DNA of 32,413 nt from an uncultured Clostridia bacterium. GTDB taxonomy: Bacteria; Bacillota; Clostridia; Christensenellales; CAG-314. The position numbers were made by a program, and so were the translations under genes. The notes beneath the pieces were generated by a model. That model did no database searches. It was not told the origin of the DNA and was given only the letters and a program-made list of their open reading frames with translations. Location: assembly GCA_944336125.1 (NCBI GenBank), contig CALVLA010000001.1, positions 1 to 32,413 on the forward strand, given 5' to 3'. Below, piece by piece: positions 1 to 8,632 of this stretch (position 1 is the stretch's first letter; each line of letters starts with the position of its first letter).

Positions 1-28
1 CTGTTTCAAAGCATTTTTGACATACGAA

Positions 29-59
29 AAGGGCTTATCCGATAATGGGATAAGCCCTT
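29..59 (-). terminator. Intrinsic terminator of ppdK
   Basis: Arms 29-40 and 48-59 form a perfect 12-base-pair stem (core GGGCTTATCC) with a short loop. Read on the minus strand it is followed by a T-rich stretch. It lies about 48 bases past the ppdK stop and fits a Rho-independent terminator for that gene. Confidence 0.85.
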
Positions 60-106
60 AAAGCACAATAAATTGCCTTGCAATCACACAAAACCGTTAT
101 ATACGT

Positions 107-2731
107 TTACCTCGGACGTTTAATGTTGGCCTGAGCCGCAGCCAATCTTGCGAGAGGTACGCGGTAAGGCGAGCATGATACGTATGAGAGACCAACGTTG
201 TGGAAGAACTCAACCGAGCTAGGATCGCCGCCGTGTTCGCCGCAGATACCGAGCTTGATGTCAGGGCGAGTAGATTTTCCGCCTTCGATAGCGATTTTGA
301 TAAGTCTGCCAACGCCTGTCTGGTCGACTCTTGCAAACGGATCGCTTTCGAAAATCTTCTTGTCGTAGTAATCGTTGAGGAACTTGCCCGCGTCGTCACG
401 AGAGAAAGCGAAAGTCATTTGAGTAAGGTCGTTTGTACCGAAGCTAAAGAACTGTGCTTGTTCTGCGATTTTTTCTGCGGTAAGAGCAGCGCGAGGAACT
501 TCGATCATAGTACCGACGAGGTAATCGAGTTTAACGCCTTTTTCTTCCATAACCTGTTTAGCAGTCTGGTCGATAACTTTTTTAACGAATTCAAGCTCTT
601 TGACTTCGCCTACCAACGGAACCATGATTTCAGGAACAATGTTCCAACCTTTTTCTTTGTTTACGTTGATAGCAGCTTCGATGACGGCTCTTGTCTGCAT
701 TTCGGCAATTTCAGGATAAGTGATGGAAAGTCTGCAGCCGCGGTGACCAAGCATCGGGTTAAACTCATGGAGAGAAGCAACTGTCTCTTTGAGAGACTCG
801 AAGCTGATGTTCATTTCTTTAGCAAGAGCTTTAATTTCGTCTTCGGTATGAGGCAGGAACTCATGGAGAGGAGGATCAAGGAAACGAATAGTAACAGGTC
901 TTCCTTCCATTGCCTTGTAAATTTCTTCGAAGTCGCCCCTTTGCATAGGGAGAATTTTAGCCAAAGCTTTTTTTCTTTCTTCGACGGTTTTGGAAACAAT
1001 CATTTCCCTGACAGCCATGATTCTGTCAGCTTCGAAGAACATGTGTTCTGTACGGCAGAGACCGATACCTTCTGCACCGAACCTTACTGCAGCCGCAGCG
1101 TCGCGAGGAGTGTCGGCATTTGTACGTACGTGCAAAGCCCTGTATTTATCTGCCCAGCCCATAATGATACCGAAGTCGCCGCCTGTTGTAGCTTCAACGG
1201 TTTTGACCGCGCAGTCATAAACGTTACCTGTGCTGCCGTCCAACGAAAGAACGTCGCCTTCGTGGAAGACTTTTCCGCAAATGGAGAAAGTGTTGTTTTC
1301 TTCGTCGACGATAAGGTCGCCGCAGCCTGCTACGCAGCATGTACCCATGCCCCTTGCGACAACGGCAGCGTGTGAAGTCATACCGCCCCTGGCTGTCAAG
1401 ACGCCTTCCGAAGCGGCCATACCTTCGATGTCTTCAGGAGAAGTTTCAAGGCGGACAATCAAAACTTTTTCGCCTTTTTGAGCTGCGGCAACTGCTTTTT
1501 CGGCTGTAAGGTAAGCCTTACCGCAAGCAGCGCCAGGAGAAGCAGGCAAACCTTTGGTGATAGGTTTTGCAGCTTTAAGAGCAGCCGCGTCGAATTGAGG
1601 GTGAAGCAATGTGTCGAGCTGTTTAGGTTCGATTTTCATCAAAGCTTCCTGCTCTGTGATTTTGCCTTCTTTAACGAGGTCGATAGCGATTTTCAAAGCC
1701 GCTACGGCAGTTCTCTTGCCGTTACGAGTTTGAAGCATGTAAAGTTTGCCTTTTTCAATGGTAAACTCCATATCCTGCATATCTTTGTAGTGATTTTCGA
1801 GAATATGGCAAATTTCGTTGAATTGTTTGAAAACCTCAGGATTTTGTTTTTCGAGTTCGGCGATAGTCAAAGGAGTTCTGATACCTGCGACGACGTCTTC
1901 GCCCTGAGCGTTCATAAGGTATTCGCCGTAAAGTTTGTTTTCACCGGTAGAAGGGTTTCTGGTGAAAGCAACGCCTGTGCCGCAATCGTTACCCATGTTG
2001 CCGAATACCATCGACTGAACGTTAACTGCGGTACCCCAATCGGAAGGAATGTCGTTCATTCTTCTGTAATAGATGGCGCGAGGGTTATCCCAAGAACGGA
2101 AAACGGCGAGGATAGCGCCCATCAGCTGTTCTTTAGGGTCCTGAGGGAAGTCGGCGTTTTTAACCGATTTATAGTAATCTTTAAAGAGAACCACGAGTTT
2201 TTTCAAATCGTCGGCGTCGAGTTCGGTATCGAGTTTAACGCCTTTTTCTTCCTTCATTTTGTCGATAATTTTTTCGAAATTGCTTTTTTCGACTTCCATA
2301 ACGACGTCGGAATACATTTGAATAAATCTGCGGTAAGAGTCATAAGCAAAGCGAGGGTTACCGGTAAGGTTAGCGACAACTTCGACAACCTGATCGTTGA
2401 GACCGAGGTTAAGGATAGTATCCATCATACCAGGCATGGAAGCTCTTGCGCCGGAGCGGACGGAAACGAGGAGAGGATTTTTATCGTCGCCGAGTTTTTT
2501 ACCCGTCATATTTTCGATTTTAGCCAAAGCCTCAAAGATTTGAGCCTTAACATCGTCGGAAAGAGTTTTACCTTCGTTGTAATACTTTGTGCAAACTTCG
2601 GTAGTAATGGTAAAGCCCTGAGGAACAGGCAACCCGAGGTTGCTCATTTCCGCGAGGTTAGCGCCTTTACCGCCGAGCAGCTCTCTCATAGAGCCGTTGC
2701 CTTCGCTAAACATGTAAACGTACTTGCTCAT
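107..2731 (-). CDS. ppdK: Pyruvate, phosphate dikinase
   Basis: Cytosolic enzyme interconverting pyruvate + ATP + Pi and PEP + AMP + PPi; in anaerobes it usually works as a PPi-dependent glycolytic step. The 874 residues match the family's usual length. Order: N-terminal ATP-grasp nucleotide domain (about 1-360; GGKGANLAEM near the start), central swivelling PEP-utiliser domain with the phospho-histidine motif GGMTSHAAVVARGMG, and C-terminal TIM barrel with GTNDLTQ and the catalytic-cysteine motif GICGEHGGDP. The ATG at 2731 follows the Shine-Dalgarno AAAGGAG at good spacing. It is the last gene of the cluster but separated from recO by a terminator and about 140 bases, so it is probably its own unit. 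In Bacillus subtilis the equivalent place after recO is held by other genes. No defect seen. Confidence 0.97.
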   Translation of the reverse strand: MSKYVYMFSEGNGSMRELLGGKGANLAEMSNLGLPVPQGFTITTEVCTKYYNEGKTLSDDVKAQIFEALAKIENMTGKKLGDDKNPLLVSVRSGARASMPGMMDTILNLGLNDQVVEVVANLTGNPRFAYDSYRRFIQMYSDVVMEVEKSNFEKIIDKMKEEKGVKLDTELDADDLKKLVVLFKDYYKSVKNADFPQDPKEQLMGAILAVFRSWDNPRAIYYRRMNDIPSDWGTAVNVQSMVFGNMGNDCGTGVAFTRNPSTGENKLYGEYLMNAQGEDVVAGIRTPLTIAELEKQNPEVFKQFNEICHILENHYKDMQDMEFTIEKGKLYMLQTRNGKRTAVAALKIAIDLVKEGKITEQEALMKIEPKQLDTLLHPQFDAAALKAAKPITKGLPASPGAACGKAYLTAEKAVAAAQKGEKVLIVRLETSPEDIEGMAASEGVLTARGGMTSHAAVVARGMGTCCVAGCGDLIVDEENNTFSICGKVFHEGDVLSLDGSTGNVYDCAVKTVEATTGGDFGIIMGWADKYRALHVRTNADTPRDAAAAVRFGAEGIGLCRTEHMFFEADRIMAVREMIVSKTVEERKKALAKILPMQRGDFEEIYKAMEGRPVTIRFLDPPLHEFLPHTEDEIKALAKEMNISFESLKETVASLHEFNPMLGHRGCRLSITYPEIAEMQTRAVIEAAINVNKEKGWNIVPEIMVPLVGEVKELEFVKKVIDQTAKQVMEEKGVKLDYLVGTMIEVPRAALTAEKIAEQAQFFSFGTNDLTQMTFAFSRDDAGKFLNDYYDKKIFESDPFARVDQTGVGRLIKIAIEGGKSTRPDIKLGICGEHGGDPSSVEFFHNVGLSYVSCSPYRVPLARLAAAQANIKRPR

Positions 2732-2792
2732 AAAAATCTCCTTTTATGTTTGAAATAAAATTCAAGCTATAAAACATATTGCATATAGGATT

Positions 2793-2821
2793 ATTTTACT
2801 TTAAAAAAGCAAAAAAAGCAA
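2793..2821 (-). promoter_or_regulatory. Possible ppdK promoter
   Basis: On the minus strand TTGCTT (2816-2821) and TAAAAT (2793-2798) are separated by 17 bases, about 60 bases upstream of the ppdK start and downstream of the recO terminator. The -10 is close to consensus, the -35 is poor, so this is only a candidate. Confidence 0.35.
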
Positions 2822-2854
2822 TAGCAAAACAGGAAATTATAGGTTGAAAAAAGG

Positions 2855-2886
2855 CAAAAAAAGGCGGCGGAATCAAAGTTCCGCCG
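2855..2886 (-). terminator. Terminator overlapping the recO stop codon
   Basis: Arms 2865-2872 and 2879-2886 (core GGCGGAA/TTCCGCC) pair around a six-base loop that contains the recO TGA stop. On the minus strand the stem is followed by CC and a run of seven T. The terminator therefore starts inside the last recO codons and ends the yqfC-recO operon. Confidence 0.75.
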
Positions 2887-3598
2887 GAAGAGGCAAAGAT
2901 TTGAGATAGCCGAAAACACGCACGAAAACGTCTGACAAAAAATCGAGAGATTTTTTTAAAAGCACTTCGCCGCACGAGTAAGACGAAAGCCTTGTCAAGT
3001 CGGTTCCGTCAATTATGTAAAGGACTTTTCTGACGTTTTCTTCGAGAGGCAAACCTTGAGAACATTCTGAACAAACGGCGCCGCCCGACTCAACGTCGAA
3101 AAACCAATGCACAGCGTTTTTTCTGCCACACATTGAGCAGCTGTCAAAACGCAGTTTCATGCCAAAATTCTGAAAAGCCGTAAGCATAAATTTTATGAGG
3201 ACGGCAATTTTGTCATATTCCTCGGAGGAAAGAGCCATAAGAGTTTTTACCGCCGACACAAAAAGCATGGGGTTTGGCTGATTTTCCGAAATAATTTTGG
3301 ATATTATTTCAAGTACGACACAGCCGCAGTAAAAAGCGGTTATGTCTTTTCTGATTTCAAAAAAACCTTCTTTCTCAACGCAGTTTACTATGGTCGCAAG
3401 CTCCCCTTTTTTCACCAAAGTAAACTCGGCAAAACAAAAAGGCTCACCTGCAAACTTGAGTTTTGCGGTCGCCTTTTTGACGCCTTTAAGCACGCCGGAA
3501 ACTTTGCCCAGCGAAGGAGAAAACAAAGTTATGATTTTGTCGTTGTCTTTAAAATCCATTGCTTTGAGGACAACGGCGTCGGTTACTATTTCGTTCAT
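2873..3598 (-). CDS. recO: DNA repair protein RecO
   Basis: Recombination mediator of the RecFOR pathway: binds single-stranded DNA and SSB and helps load RecA at gaps. 241 residues, normal for the family. The N-terminal OB-fold (about 1-80) shows the typical start (TDAVVLKAMDFKDNDKIITLF). A zinc site is visible as C154-x2-C157 and C176-x2-C179, as in Gram-positive RecO. The start ATG overlaps the stop of the upstream yqzL-like gene as ATGA, and an AGAGGA element sits just before it, so translation is likely coupled. It is last in the yqfC-to-recO operon, the usual place in Firmicutes. Confidence 0.95.
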   Translation of the reverse strand: MNEIVTDAVVLKAMDFKDNDKIITLFSPSLGKVSGVLKGVKKATAKLKFAGEPFCFAEFTLVKKGELATIVNCVEKEGFFEIRKDITAFYCGCVVLEIISKIISENQPNPMLFVSAVKTLMALSSEEYDKIAVLIKFMLTAFQNFGMKLRFDSCSMCGRKNAVHWFFDVESGGAVCSECSQGLPLEENVRKVLYIIDGTDLTRLSSYSCGEVLLKKSLDFLSDVFVRVFGYLKSLPLPAEL

Positions 3599-3690
3599 TT
3601 CCTCTTGATTCTGTTGTAAAGGCAGTAGTAAGCGGGATTTCCCGTTTCCTGAAACAACTTCCAGACCAAATCGGCATCCTGATTTTTCAT
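3595..3690 (-). CDS. yqzL: YqzL-like micro-protein (31 aa)
   Basis: A 31-codon reading frame fills the gap between era and recO exactly where B. subtilis has yqzL. It begins MKNQDADLVWKLFQETG and ends in a basic tail; the pattern WKLFxxTGxxxxYxLY resembles the YqzL family (W-K-x-F-x-x-T-G-x-x-x-x-Y-L). A strong Shine-Dalgarno (GGAGGT) precedes the ATG and the TGA overlaps the recO ATG. Position, ribosome site, coupling and motif together support a real gene. Function is unknown in the family; 31 residues is shorter than the roughly 47 of B. subtilis. Confidence 0.8.
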   Translation of the reverse strand: MKNQDADLVWKLFQETGNPAYYCLYNRIKRK

Positions 3691-3740
3691 AAACTACCTC
3701 CGTAAAGATAGTATGAGTAGTCGGGAAGAAAAAATACTTT

Positions 3741-4643
3741 TTACAAATCTTTTTTGTTGTAGCCTATTTCCTTGACCATAAAGTCGCTGTTGCGCCAGTC
3801 CTCTTTGACTTTAATCCACAGCGAGAGATAAACTTTTTCGCCAAGCATTTTTTCAATGCCTTCCCTTGCGTAAATGCCTATCTGCTTAATCATTTTGCCG
3901 CCTTTGCCGAGGACGATAGGTTTGTGGCTGGCTTTTTCGACAATAATGTTTGCGTCGATGTCCCAGACTTTTGTGAGAGGGTTAAATTCCATTTTGTTTA
4001 TGGTAACGCCTATGCCGTGAGGAACTTCGTTGTCGCAAAGCAGCAGAATTTTTTCGCGTATGATTTCGCACACCAAAAAGCGTTGCGACTTGTCGGTAAC
4101 GTCATCGTCGTCGAAATACTTGACGTCGTCGCAAAGATACTTTTTAAGGCCTTCTTTAAGCAAGGTTATGTTTTTGTTTTTTCTTGAACTTACGCAGTAA
4201 ATTTCCTTGATGAAAGGCAAAGCGTTGAGTTTTTCAAGCTCTTTCATAAGCGTTTCGGGCTGACAGATGTCGGTTTTGGTGATAACGACTACAAGCGGAA
4301 TATTTTTTGAGCCGTACTTCGTAATAAGCTCGATTTCGCTGTCGTTAATACCTTTGTGACCGTCGGAAACGTAAACTATGCAGTCAACGTCTCTCACGCC
4401 GCTGTCAATGCTTTTTTCCATGTATCTGCCGAGAGCGGTTTTAGGTCTGATTACGCCGGGAGTATCGACAAAAACCATCTGGCAGTCTTTTTCCGTCCAG
4501 ATGCCCAAAACTTTGTTTCGGGTTGTCTGCGGTTTAGGACTGACTATGGAAACTTTTTGTTTGATAAGCGCGTTGAGTAAAGTTGATTTTCCGGCATTAG
4601 GTTTGCCTACAAGGGCGAGAAAGCCCGATTTGAAATTATCCAT
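3741..4643 (-). CDS. era: GTPase Era
   Basis: Essential GTPase that binds 16S rRNA near its 3' end and assists 30S maturation. 300 residues, standard length. G1 motif GKPNAGKS at 13-20, TT at 40-41 (G2), DTPG at 60-63 (G3), and the G4 motif reads TKTD at 122-125 instead of the usual NKxD, a conservative variant. The C-terminal KH domain has the loop GKGGKMIKQIG followed by the family ending around residue 270-290. Start ATG at 4643 is one base after the ybeY stop and preceded by AGAGG. Lies between ybeY and yqzL/recO. The dgkA and cdd genes that sit between ybeY and era in Bacillus are absent here. Confidence 0.97.
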   Translation of the reverse strand: MDNFKSGFLALVGKPNAGKSTLLNALIKQKVSIVSPKPQTTRNKVLGIWTEKDCQMVFVDTPGVIRPKTALGRYMEKSIDSGVRDVDCIVYVSDGHKGINDSEIELITKYGSKNIPLVVVITKTDICQPETLMKELEKLNALPFIKEIYCVSSRKNKNITLLKEGLKKYLCDDVKYFDDDDVTDKSQRFLVCEIIREKILLLCDNEVPHGIGVTINKMEFNPLTKVWDIDANIIVEKASHKPIVLGKGGKMIKQIGIYAREGIEKMLGEKVYLSLWIKVKEDWRNSDFMVKEIGYNKKDL

Positions 4644-4644
4644 A

Positions 4645-5121
4645 TTACCTCTCTATCGAGCAAGCCGACAAAATTTCGTTTGCCGTTTTGCTCATTTCTT
4701 CCTCGTCGGCAGGCTCGATGTGGTCAAAACCGAACAAATGGAGCAAACCGTGTAAAAACAAAAACGCCACTTCTCTTTTGAGCGAATGTCCGTATTCTTC
4801 CGCCTGACTTTTGGCAACGTCGAGACAAATGAAAATGTCCCCGATGTTCAAGAGTCCCGTTTTAAAATCCGTTTCGTAAGGATAAAGGCTTACGTCTATA
4901 ACGCCGTGCCCAACGTTGTCTATTGTCGGAAAACTCAAAACGTCGGTTGCCCTGTCGACTTCGCGGTAGGTTTTGTTCAGCTCGTGAATTTCATCGGCGT
5001 TTACGAAGGTAACGCAAACGCTTAGTTTTTCGGGCTGTCCCAAAAAGCCAGACGCAAACTGTCCGAGATTTTTAATTACTTTTGAAAAATTTTTAGGCGG
5101 ATTGTTCAAAAATACTTTCAT
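4645..5121 (-). CDS. ybeY: rRNA maturation endoribonuclease YbeY
   Basis: Zinc-dependent protein needed for 16S rRNA 3'-end maturation and ribosome quality control. 158 residues from the chosen ATG. The signature H124-G-x-L-H128-L-x-G-x-D-H134 supplies the three metal-binding histidines. The frame is open upstream to a TTG at 5163, but the ATG at 5121 overlaps the pgpH stop as ATGA and matches the family N-terminus (MKVFLNN), so it was chosen. Shine-Dalgarno is weak, consistent with coupling to pgpH. Neighbours pgpH and era are the standard ones. Confidence 0.95.
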   Translation of the reverse strand: MKVFLNNPPKNFSKVIKNLGQFASGFLGQPEKLSVCVTFVNADEIHELNKTYREVDRATDVLSFPTIDNVGHGVIDVSLYPYETDFKTGLLNIGDIFICLDVAKSQAEEYGHSLKREVAFLFLHGLLHLFGFDHIEPADEEEMSKTANEILSACSIER

Positions 5122-6533
5122 TTGTTTTTCTGCTGTCCGGGATAAGTAATCCTCTTGTGGCAAACGCCGAGATAAACGGTAACTATCGTCTGTTTGATGA
5201 CGTTAAGTTCCTGCATAGTTATGTCGCAGTTGTCAAACTGACCGTATTTGATGAGCCTTTCGTTGATGATGTTGCCGACGATTTGTTCCGCCTGTTCCCT
5301 CGTTTCCACGTTAAGCGCCCTGAGCGTAGCTTCGCTCGCGTCGCAAATCATAAGTATTGCCGAAATTTTGTTTGAAGGCGTAGGACCGTCGTATCTGAAA
5401 CCGGTGTCTTCCAAAGTGCCGTCGGTATATTTCTGAGCTTTGGAATAGAAAAACTGAATAGGCATGGTGCCGTGGTGTTCGGTGATAAAAGTAGTGAACA
5501 ACTGCGGCAAGTGATTTTCTTTTACCATAAGCACGCCGTTTGACACGTGCTTTTTAATAATTGCCGTTGAAAGTTCCGGAGTAATTTCGTCATGCGGATT
5601 GTGTCCGTCAAGCTGATTTTCGGTAAAATACTGCGGATTTTTCATTTTGCCAATGTCGTGATAAAATGCCGCCGCACGCGCGAGGTAGGTATTTGCCCCT
5701 ATCGCGCTGGCGCAAGCCTCTGTGTAGTTTGAAACAGAAAGGCAGTGGTTGAATGTTCCCGGGGCTTCCTTAAACAGCTTTTTGATGAGAGGAGCATCGG
5801 TCGAGGTAAGTTCGGCAAGACGGAAGTCGGTGACGAAATTAAACACACTGTCAAGTACTGGAACTACAAGCATAAACAACGCCACCGAAATGAAACCGCT
5901 GAGCAGACTGTAAACAACCGCGTTGAGATAATCCGCTTCTTCCGCCGACACGAAAAGAATTATGCAAGTCATTAAGCAGGTGAGAATAGCAAGTATAAAC
6001 GCAACGCCTATGTACCTGATGCGTTTTGTCTGTCTGCTGAGGGTATATGAAGCTAGAATAGTCGAGCATATACCGACGCAAAGAGTTACGTAATCGTTCG
6101 GAGCGAGCCCCGAAAAGAAGGTCTGCGAGCAGAACATAATAAGCACTACGATAAGCGAAGAAATAAATCCCGATTTTCTGCTTATCACAAGTCCGCAGAT
6201 GAGCGCGCAAAAAGCGTAAGGAACGGCAAAAGGAGAAAAGAACTTTTGAATTGCCATGTAAACCGCAAGGCTTAACGCCATAAGCACGCACATGGCGACA
6301 AGTTTTTTCTTATCCCTCAAAATTTCGACGTCGGCAAACACGAGGTAAATGCCGAACACCGCAACGAGAAGTGCAATAATGCCGAAAAATCCCGCAATCC
6401 TTCCCCATGACAAATCGTTGCCCATGATGTGGAACAGGTAGGATATGCCGCATATACATATGAACATACCTACAATGGAAAGGACGGTGGATAAAATCTC
6501 GTCTTTTTTTAATTTGTATTTATCGTTTATCAT
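5118..6533 (-). CDS. pgpH: PgpH-type membrane HD phosphohydrolase lacking the extracellular sensor domain
   Basis: Family members (YqfF, Listeria PgpH) are membrane phosphodiesterases that hydrolyse the second messenger c-di-AMP. From the ATG at 6533 the protein has 471 residues: about eight hydrophobic helices in residues 12-230, then a cytosolic HD domain with H263, H292-D293, HNPHDE and EHHGT motifs intact. Typical members exceed 700 residues because a large 7TMR-HDED domain follows the first helix; here helix 1 (about 13-34) is joined to the next by a loop of roughly ten residues. Start choice: GGAG lies six bases before the ATG at 6533, while the ATG at 6539 abuts it directly. The gene overlaps the end of phoH by 14 bases. 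Catalysis is probably kept, extracellular sensing lost. Confidence 0.9.
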   Translation of the reverse strand: MINDKYKLKKDEILSTVLSIVGMFICICGISYLFHIMGNDLSWGRIAGFFGIIALLVAVFGIYLVFADVEILRDKKKLVAMCVLMALSLAVYMAIQKFFSPFAVPYAFCALICGLVISRKSGFISSLIVVLIMFCSQTFFSGLAPNDYVTLCVGICSTILASYTLSRQTKRIRYIGVAFILAILTCLMTCIILFVSAEEADYLNAVVYSLLSGFISVALFMLVVPVLDSVFNFVTDFRLAELTSTDAPLIKKLFKEAPGTFNHCLSVSNYTEACASAIGANTYLARAAAFYHDIGKMKNPQYFTENQLDGHNPHDEITPELSTAIIKKHVSNGVLMVKENHLPQLFTTFITEHHGTMPIQFFYSKAQKYTDGTLEDTGFRYDGPTPSNKISAILMICDASEATLRALNVETREQAEQIVGNIINERLIKYGQFDNCDITMQELNVIKQTIVTVYLGVCHKRITYPGQQKNK

Positions 6534-7500
6534 TTTCATCTCCGTGTTTTTCGGATTTTTCGTAAGCTTCAACAATAAGCTGAACAAGCGGATGTCTGAC
6601 GACATCTTTTTGCGACATTTTTCTGACGGCTATGTTTTCCACCCCGTCGAGAACTTTCATCGCGTTTTTAAGGCCGCTTTTTTTGTCAGGAGGCAAGTCC
6701 ACCTGCGAAAGGTCGCCGTTAATTATCATTTTGCTTCCTTCGCCGAGACGCGTCAAAAACATTTTCATCTGCTCGCGTGTGGTGTTTTGCGCTTCGTCAA
6801 GAATGATGAAAGCGTTGTTCAAAGTACGTCCCCTCATGTAAGCCAGCGGAGCCACTTCTATCGCCCCTTTTTCAACCAGTTTTTGGTAAGTTTCAAGCCC
6901 GAACATTTCCTGCAAAGCGTCGTAAAGCGGACGAAGATAAGGGTTAACCTTTTCCTGCAAATCACCCGGGAGAAAACCGAGTTTTTCCCCTGCTTCGACG
7001 GCAGGACGCGTCAGAATAATTTTATCTACTTCCTTGTTTTTAAAAGAAGTTACCGCCATAGCAACGGCAAGATAAGTTTTACCCGTGCCGGCAGGACCTT
7101 CGCCGAAAGTTATGGTATTTTTCCTTATCGCGTCAACGTACCTTTTCTGACCTACTGTTTTGCTTTTTATGAGTTTTCCGCGTGTGGTAACAGCAACCAC
7201 GTCACCCTGCAAAGCGTCAAGTTTTTCAAGATTTCCGTCAATTGCGCATTCGCACACGTACATCACTTTAAGCAAATCTATTCTGTCGCCTCTCAAAGCA
7301 AGTTCGGCAAGTTTTTTTATTGCTTTTTCTGCGACGGCAACATTGTTTTCCTCACCCGAAATACAAATGCTCCCGCCTCTGCCTGAAATTTCGACGTCTG
7401 TTTTTTTTGCTATCATATTTGCGTTTTCGTCAAGATTTCCGAAAACAGCTGCAAGTACGTCTACGGTCTCAACGTCGACCGTTTTCACGATGTTGGACAA
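6520..7500 (-). CDS. phoH: PhoH-like ATPase (KH-PhoH)
   Basis: Cytosolic P-loop protein of the PhoH/PhoL family, linked to RNA metabolism and regularly next to ybeY. 326 residues, usual length. N-terminal KH-like region (about 1-105, with SGRGGSICISG), Walker A GPAGTGKT at 135-142, Walker B IILDEAQN around 231-238, and GDLSQVDLP further on. The start codon is TTG: a GGAGG lies five bases upstream inside the last codons of yqfD, and the yqfD stop is one base away, so this unusual start is well supported. The 3' end overlaps pgpH. Confidence 0.95.
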   Translation of the reverse strand: MSNIVKTVDVETVDVLAAVFGNLDENANMIAKKTDVEISGRGGSICISGEENNVAVAEKAIKKLAELALRGDRIDLLKVMYVCECAIDGNLEKLDALQGDVVAVTTRGKLIKSKTVGQKRYVDAIRKNTITFGEGPAGTGKTYLAVAMAVTSFKNKEVDKIILTRPAVEAGEKLGFLPGDLQEKVNPYLRPLYDALQEMFGLETYQKLVEKGAIEVAPLAYMRGRTLNNAFIILDEAQNTTREQMKMFLTRLGEGSKMIINGDLSQVDLPPDKKSGLKNAMKVLDGVENIAVRKMSQKDVVRHPLVQLIVEAYEKSEKHGDENDKR

Positions 7501-7501
7501 A

Positions 7502-8632
7502 TTACCCTCCGTTTTTGTAAAAATCTATGCGGACTTCGGCATAAACTTCCGCCCAGACGGTATACCTGCCGTCCTCTTCGAAAAAACCGAAATTTTTTCC
7601 GCTAATTTCAGCGTCGCCCGCGGCTTCCACCGCTTTTTTCAGCGCAACGCTTTTTAAATTTTCATAATTGTCGTCAAATGAAAGACTTACGCGTTTTTTT
7701 ACGCATTCGTATACGTCCACGTGAAGGATACTTATCGGCAGAGGAAAAAGTGTGGACACTTTTCTTTCAACCTCAAAGTTTTCAAACGATGTCGAAAAGT
7801 TTTCATCCTGCTTAAATCCGAAAAGCGAAAGGAAACAAAAGCTTTGCTTTTTTCCCGTCCTTTCGGTCACGTCGGCATACCCGTCGAAGGTTTCGTAACC
7901 CACCGAAGTAACTGTGGCATAAACCTCGCCCGCGGCGCACACAGGAGTTTGCGTACCGTCTGCGAAAGTCCTGACTCCCTCAATCAAAAGCTGACCTTTT
8001 TCCACCTTGTCACCGACAGACACTCGCGGAGTGCCGCTTATCACAAGCATACGCGAAATAACACCTGACATATTTGCGTAAATGCTTTGCGGCTTATTCA
8101 AATCGACGATGTCCTCGGGAACGTCCTTTTGATAAAGTTCCACAAAGACGGTACAGCCTTTAAGTGATATTATGGCGTATTTTATGTTTTGCAAACTGTT
8201 GCAAATGAGATTTTCGGCAAGGTCGAGGTCAAGTGATCTTTTGAGACTTCCCGCGCCTATACCGTGCTGCTTCAAAACGCTTTCGATTTGTTTGACATCG
8301 TCGGGTTCGCCTGAAATTTCAACACGCCATACAAAACCGTTCAAAAAAAACAATGCGCAAAAACAAACTATTACGCAAAGGAAAAGAGCAGGTCTTTTTT
8401 TAAGTCCGTCAAAAACCGAAAAAACGCCCTCTGTCCCCAATATAGTGACATTATAACACTCGGACGGGAAAAAGGCAAGAGCCTTGCTTTCATCCCCCCT
8501 GTTCACCTGAAAAACCACTACTTTTCTCGATTTTCGCACCACGTCAAAAAGATTTACCGATGCCGAAAGCCTGGCAAGTTGTCTGTCTATGTTAAGTCCC
8601 TCGACGCGAATTTTTACGGTATTGCCCTTCAT
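7502..8632 (-). CDS. yqfD: Sporulation protein YqfD
   Basis: Member of the YqfD family, made in the mother cell and needed for efficient spore formation in Bacillus and Clostridium. 376 residues: a soluble N-terminal part (about 1-90), one transmembrane helix (about 91-112, FLCVIVCFCALFFLNGFVW) and a long outside domain with the family patterns (IKYAIISLKGCTVFVEL, ISGTPRVSVGDKVEKGQLLI). The ATG overlaps the yqfC stop as ATGA and a G-rich ribosome site precedes it. Its presence is the main evidence that the organism, or a recent ancestor, sporulates. Confidence 0.92.
   Translation of the reverse strand: MKGNTVKIRVEGLNIDRQLARLSASVNLFDVVRKSRKVVVFQVNRGDESKALAFFPSECYNVTILGTEGVFSVFDGLKKRPALFLCVIVCFCALFFLNGFVWRVEISGEPDDVKQIESVLKQHGIGAGSLKRSLDLDLAENLICNSLQNIKYAIISLKGCTVFVELYQKDVPEDIVDLNKPQSIYANMSGVISRMLVISGTPRVSVGDKVEKGQLLIEGVRTFADGTQTPVCAAGEVYATVTSVGYETFDGYADVTERTGKKQSFCFLSLFGFKQDENFSTSFENFEVERKVSTLFPLPISILHVDVYECVKKRVSLSFDDNYENLKSVALKKAVEAAGDAEISGKNFGFFEEDGRYTVWAEVYAEVRIDFYKNGG

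Noticed and set aside
200..1375. Long plus-strand open frame of 391 codons opposite ppdK
   Set aside because: Lies wholly within ppdK on the other strand, has no family features and no ribosome site; a codon-usage shadow of ppdK.
1478..2758. Plus-strand open frame of 426 codons opposite ppdK
   Set aside because: Antisense shadow of ppdK; its translation is Phe/Val-rich with no recognisable domain.
5121..5163. Longer ybeY starting at TTG 5163
   Set aside because: The extension is the pgpH 3' end in another frame; the ATG at 5121 with ATGA overlap matches the family start.
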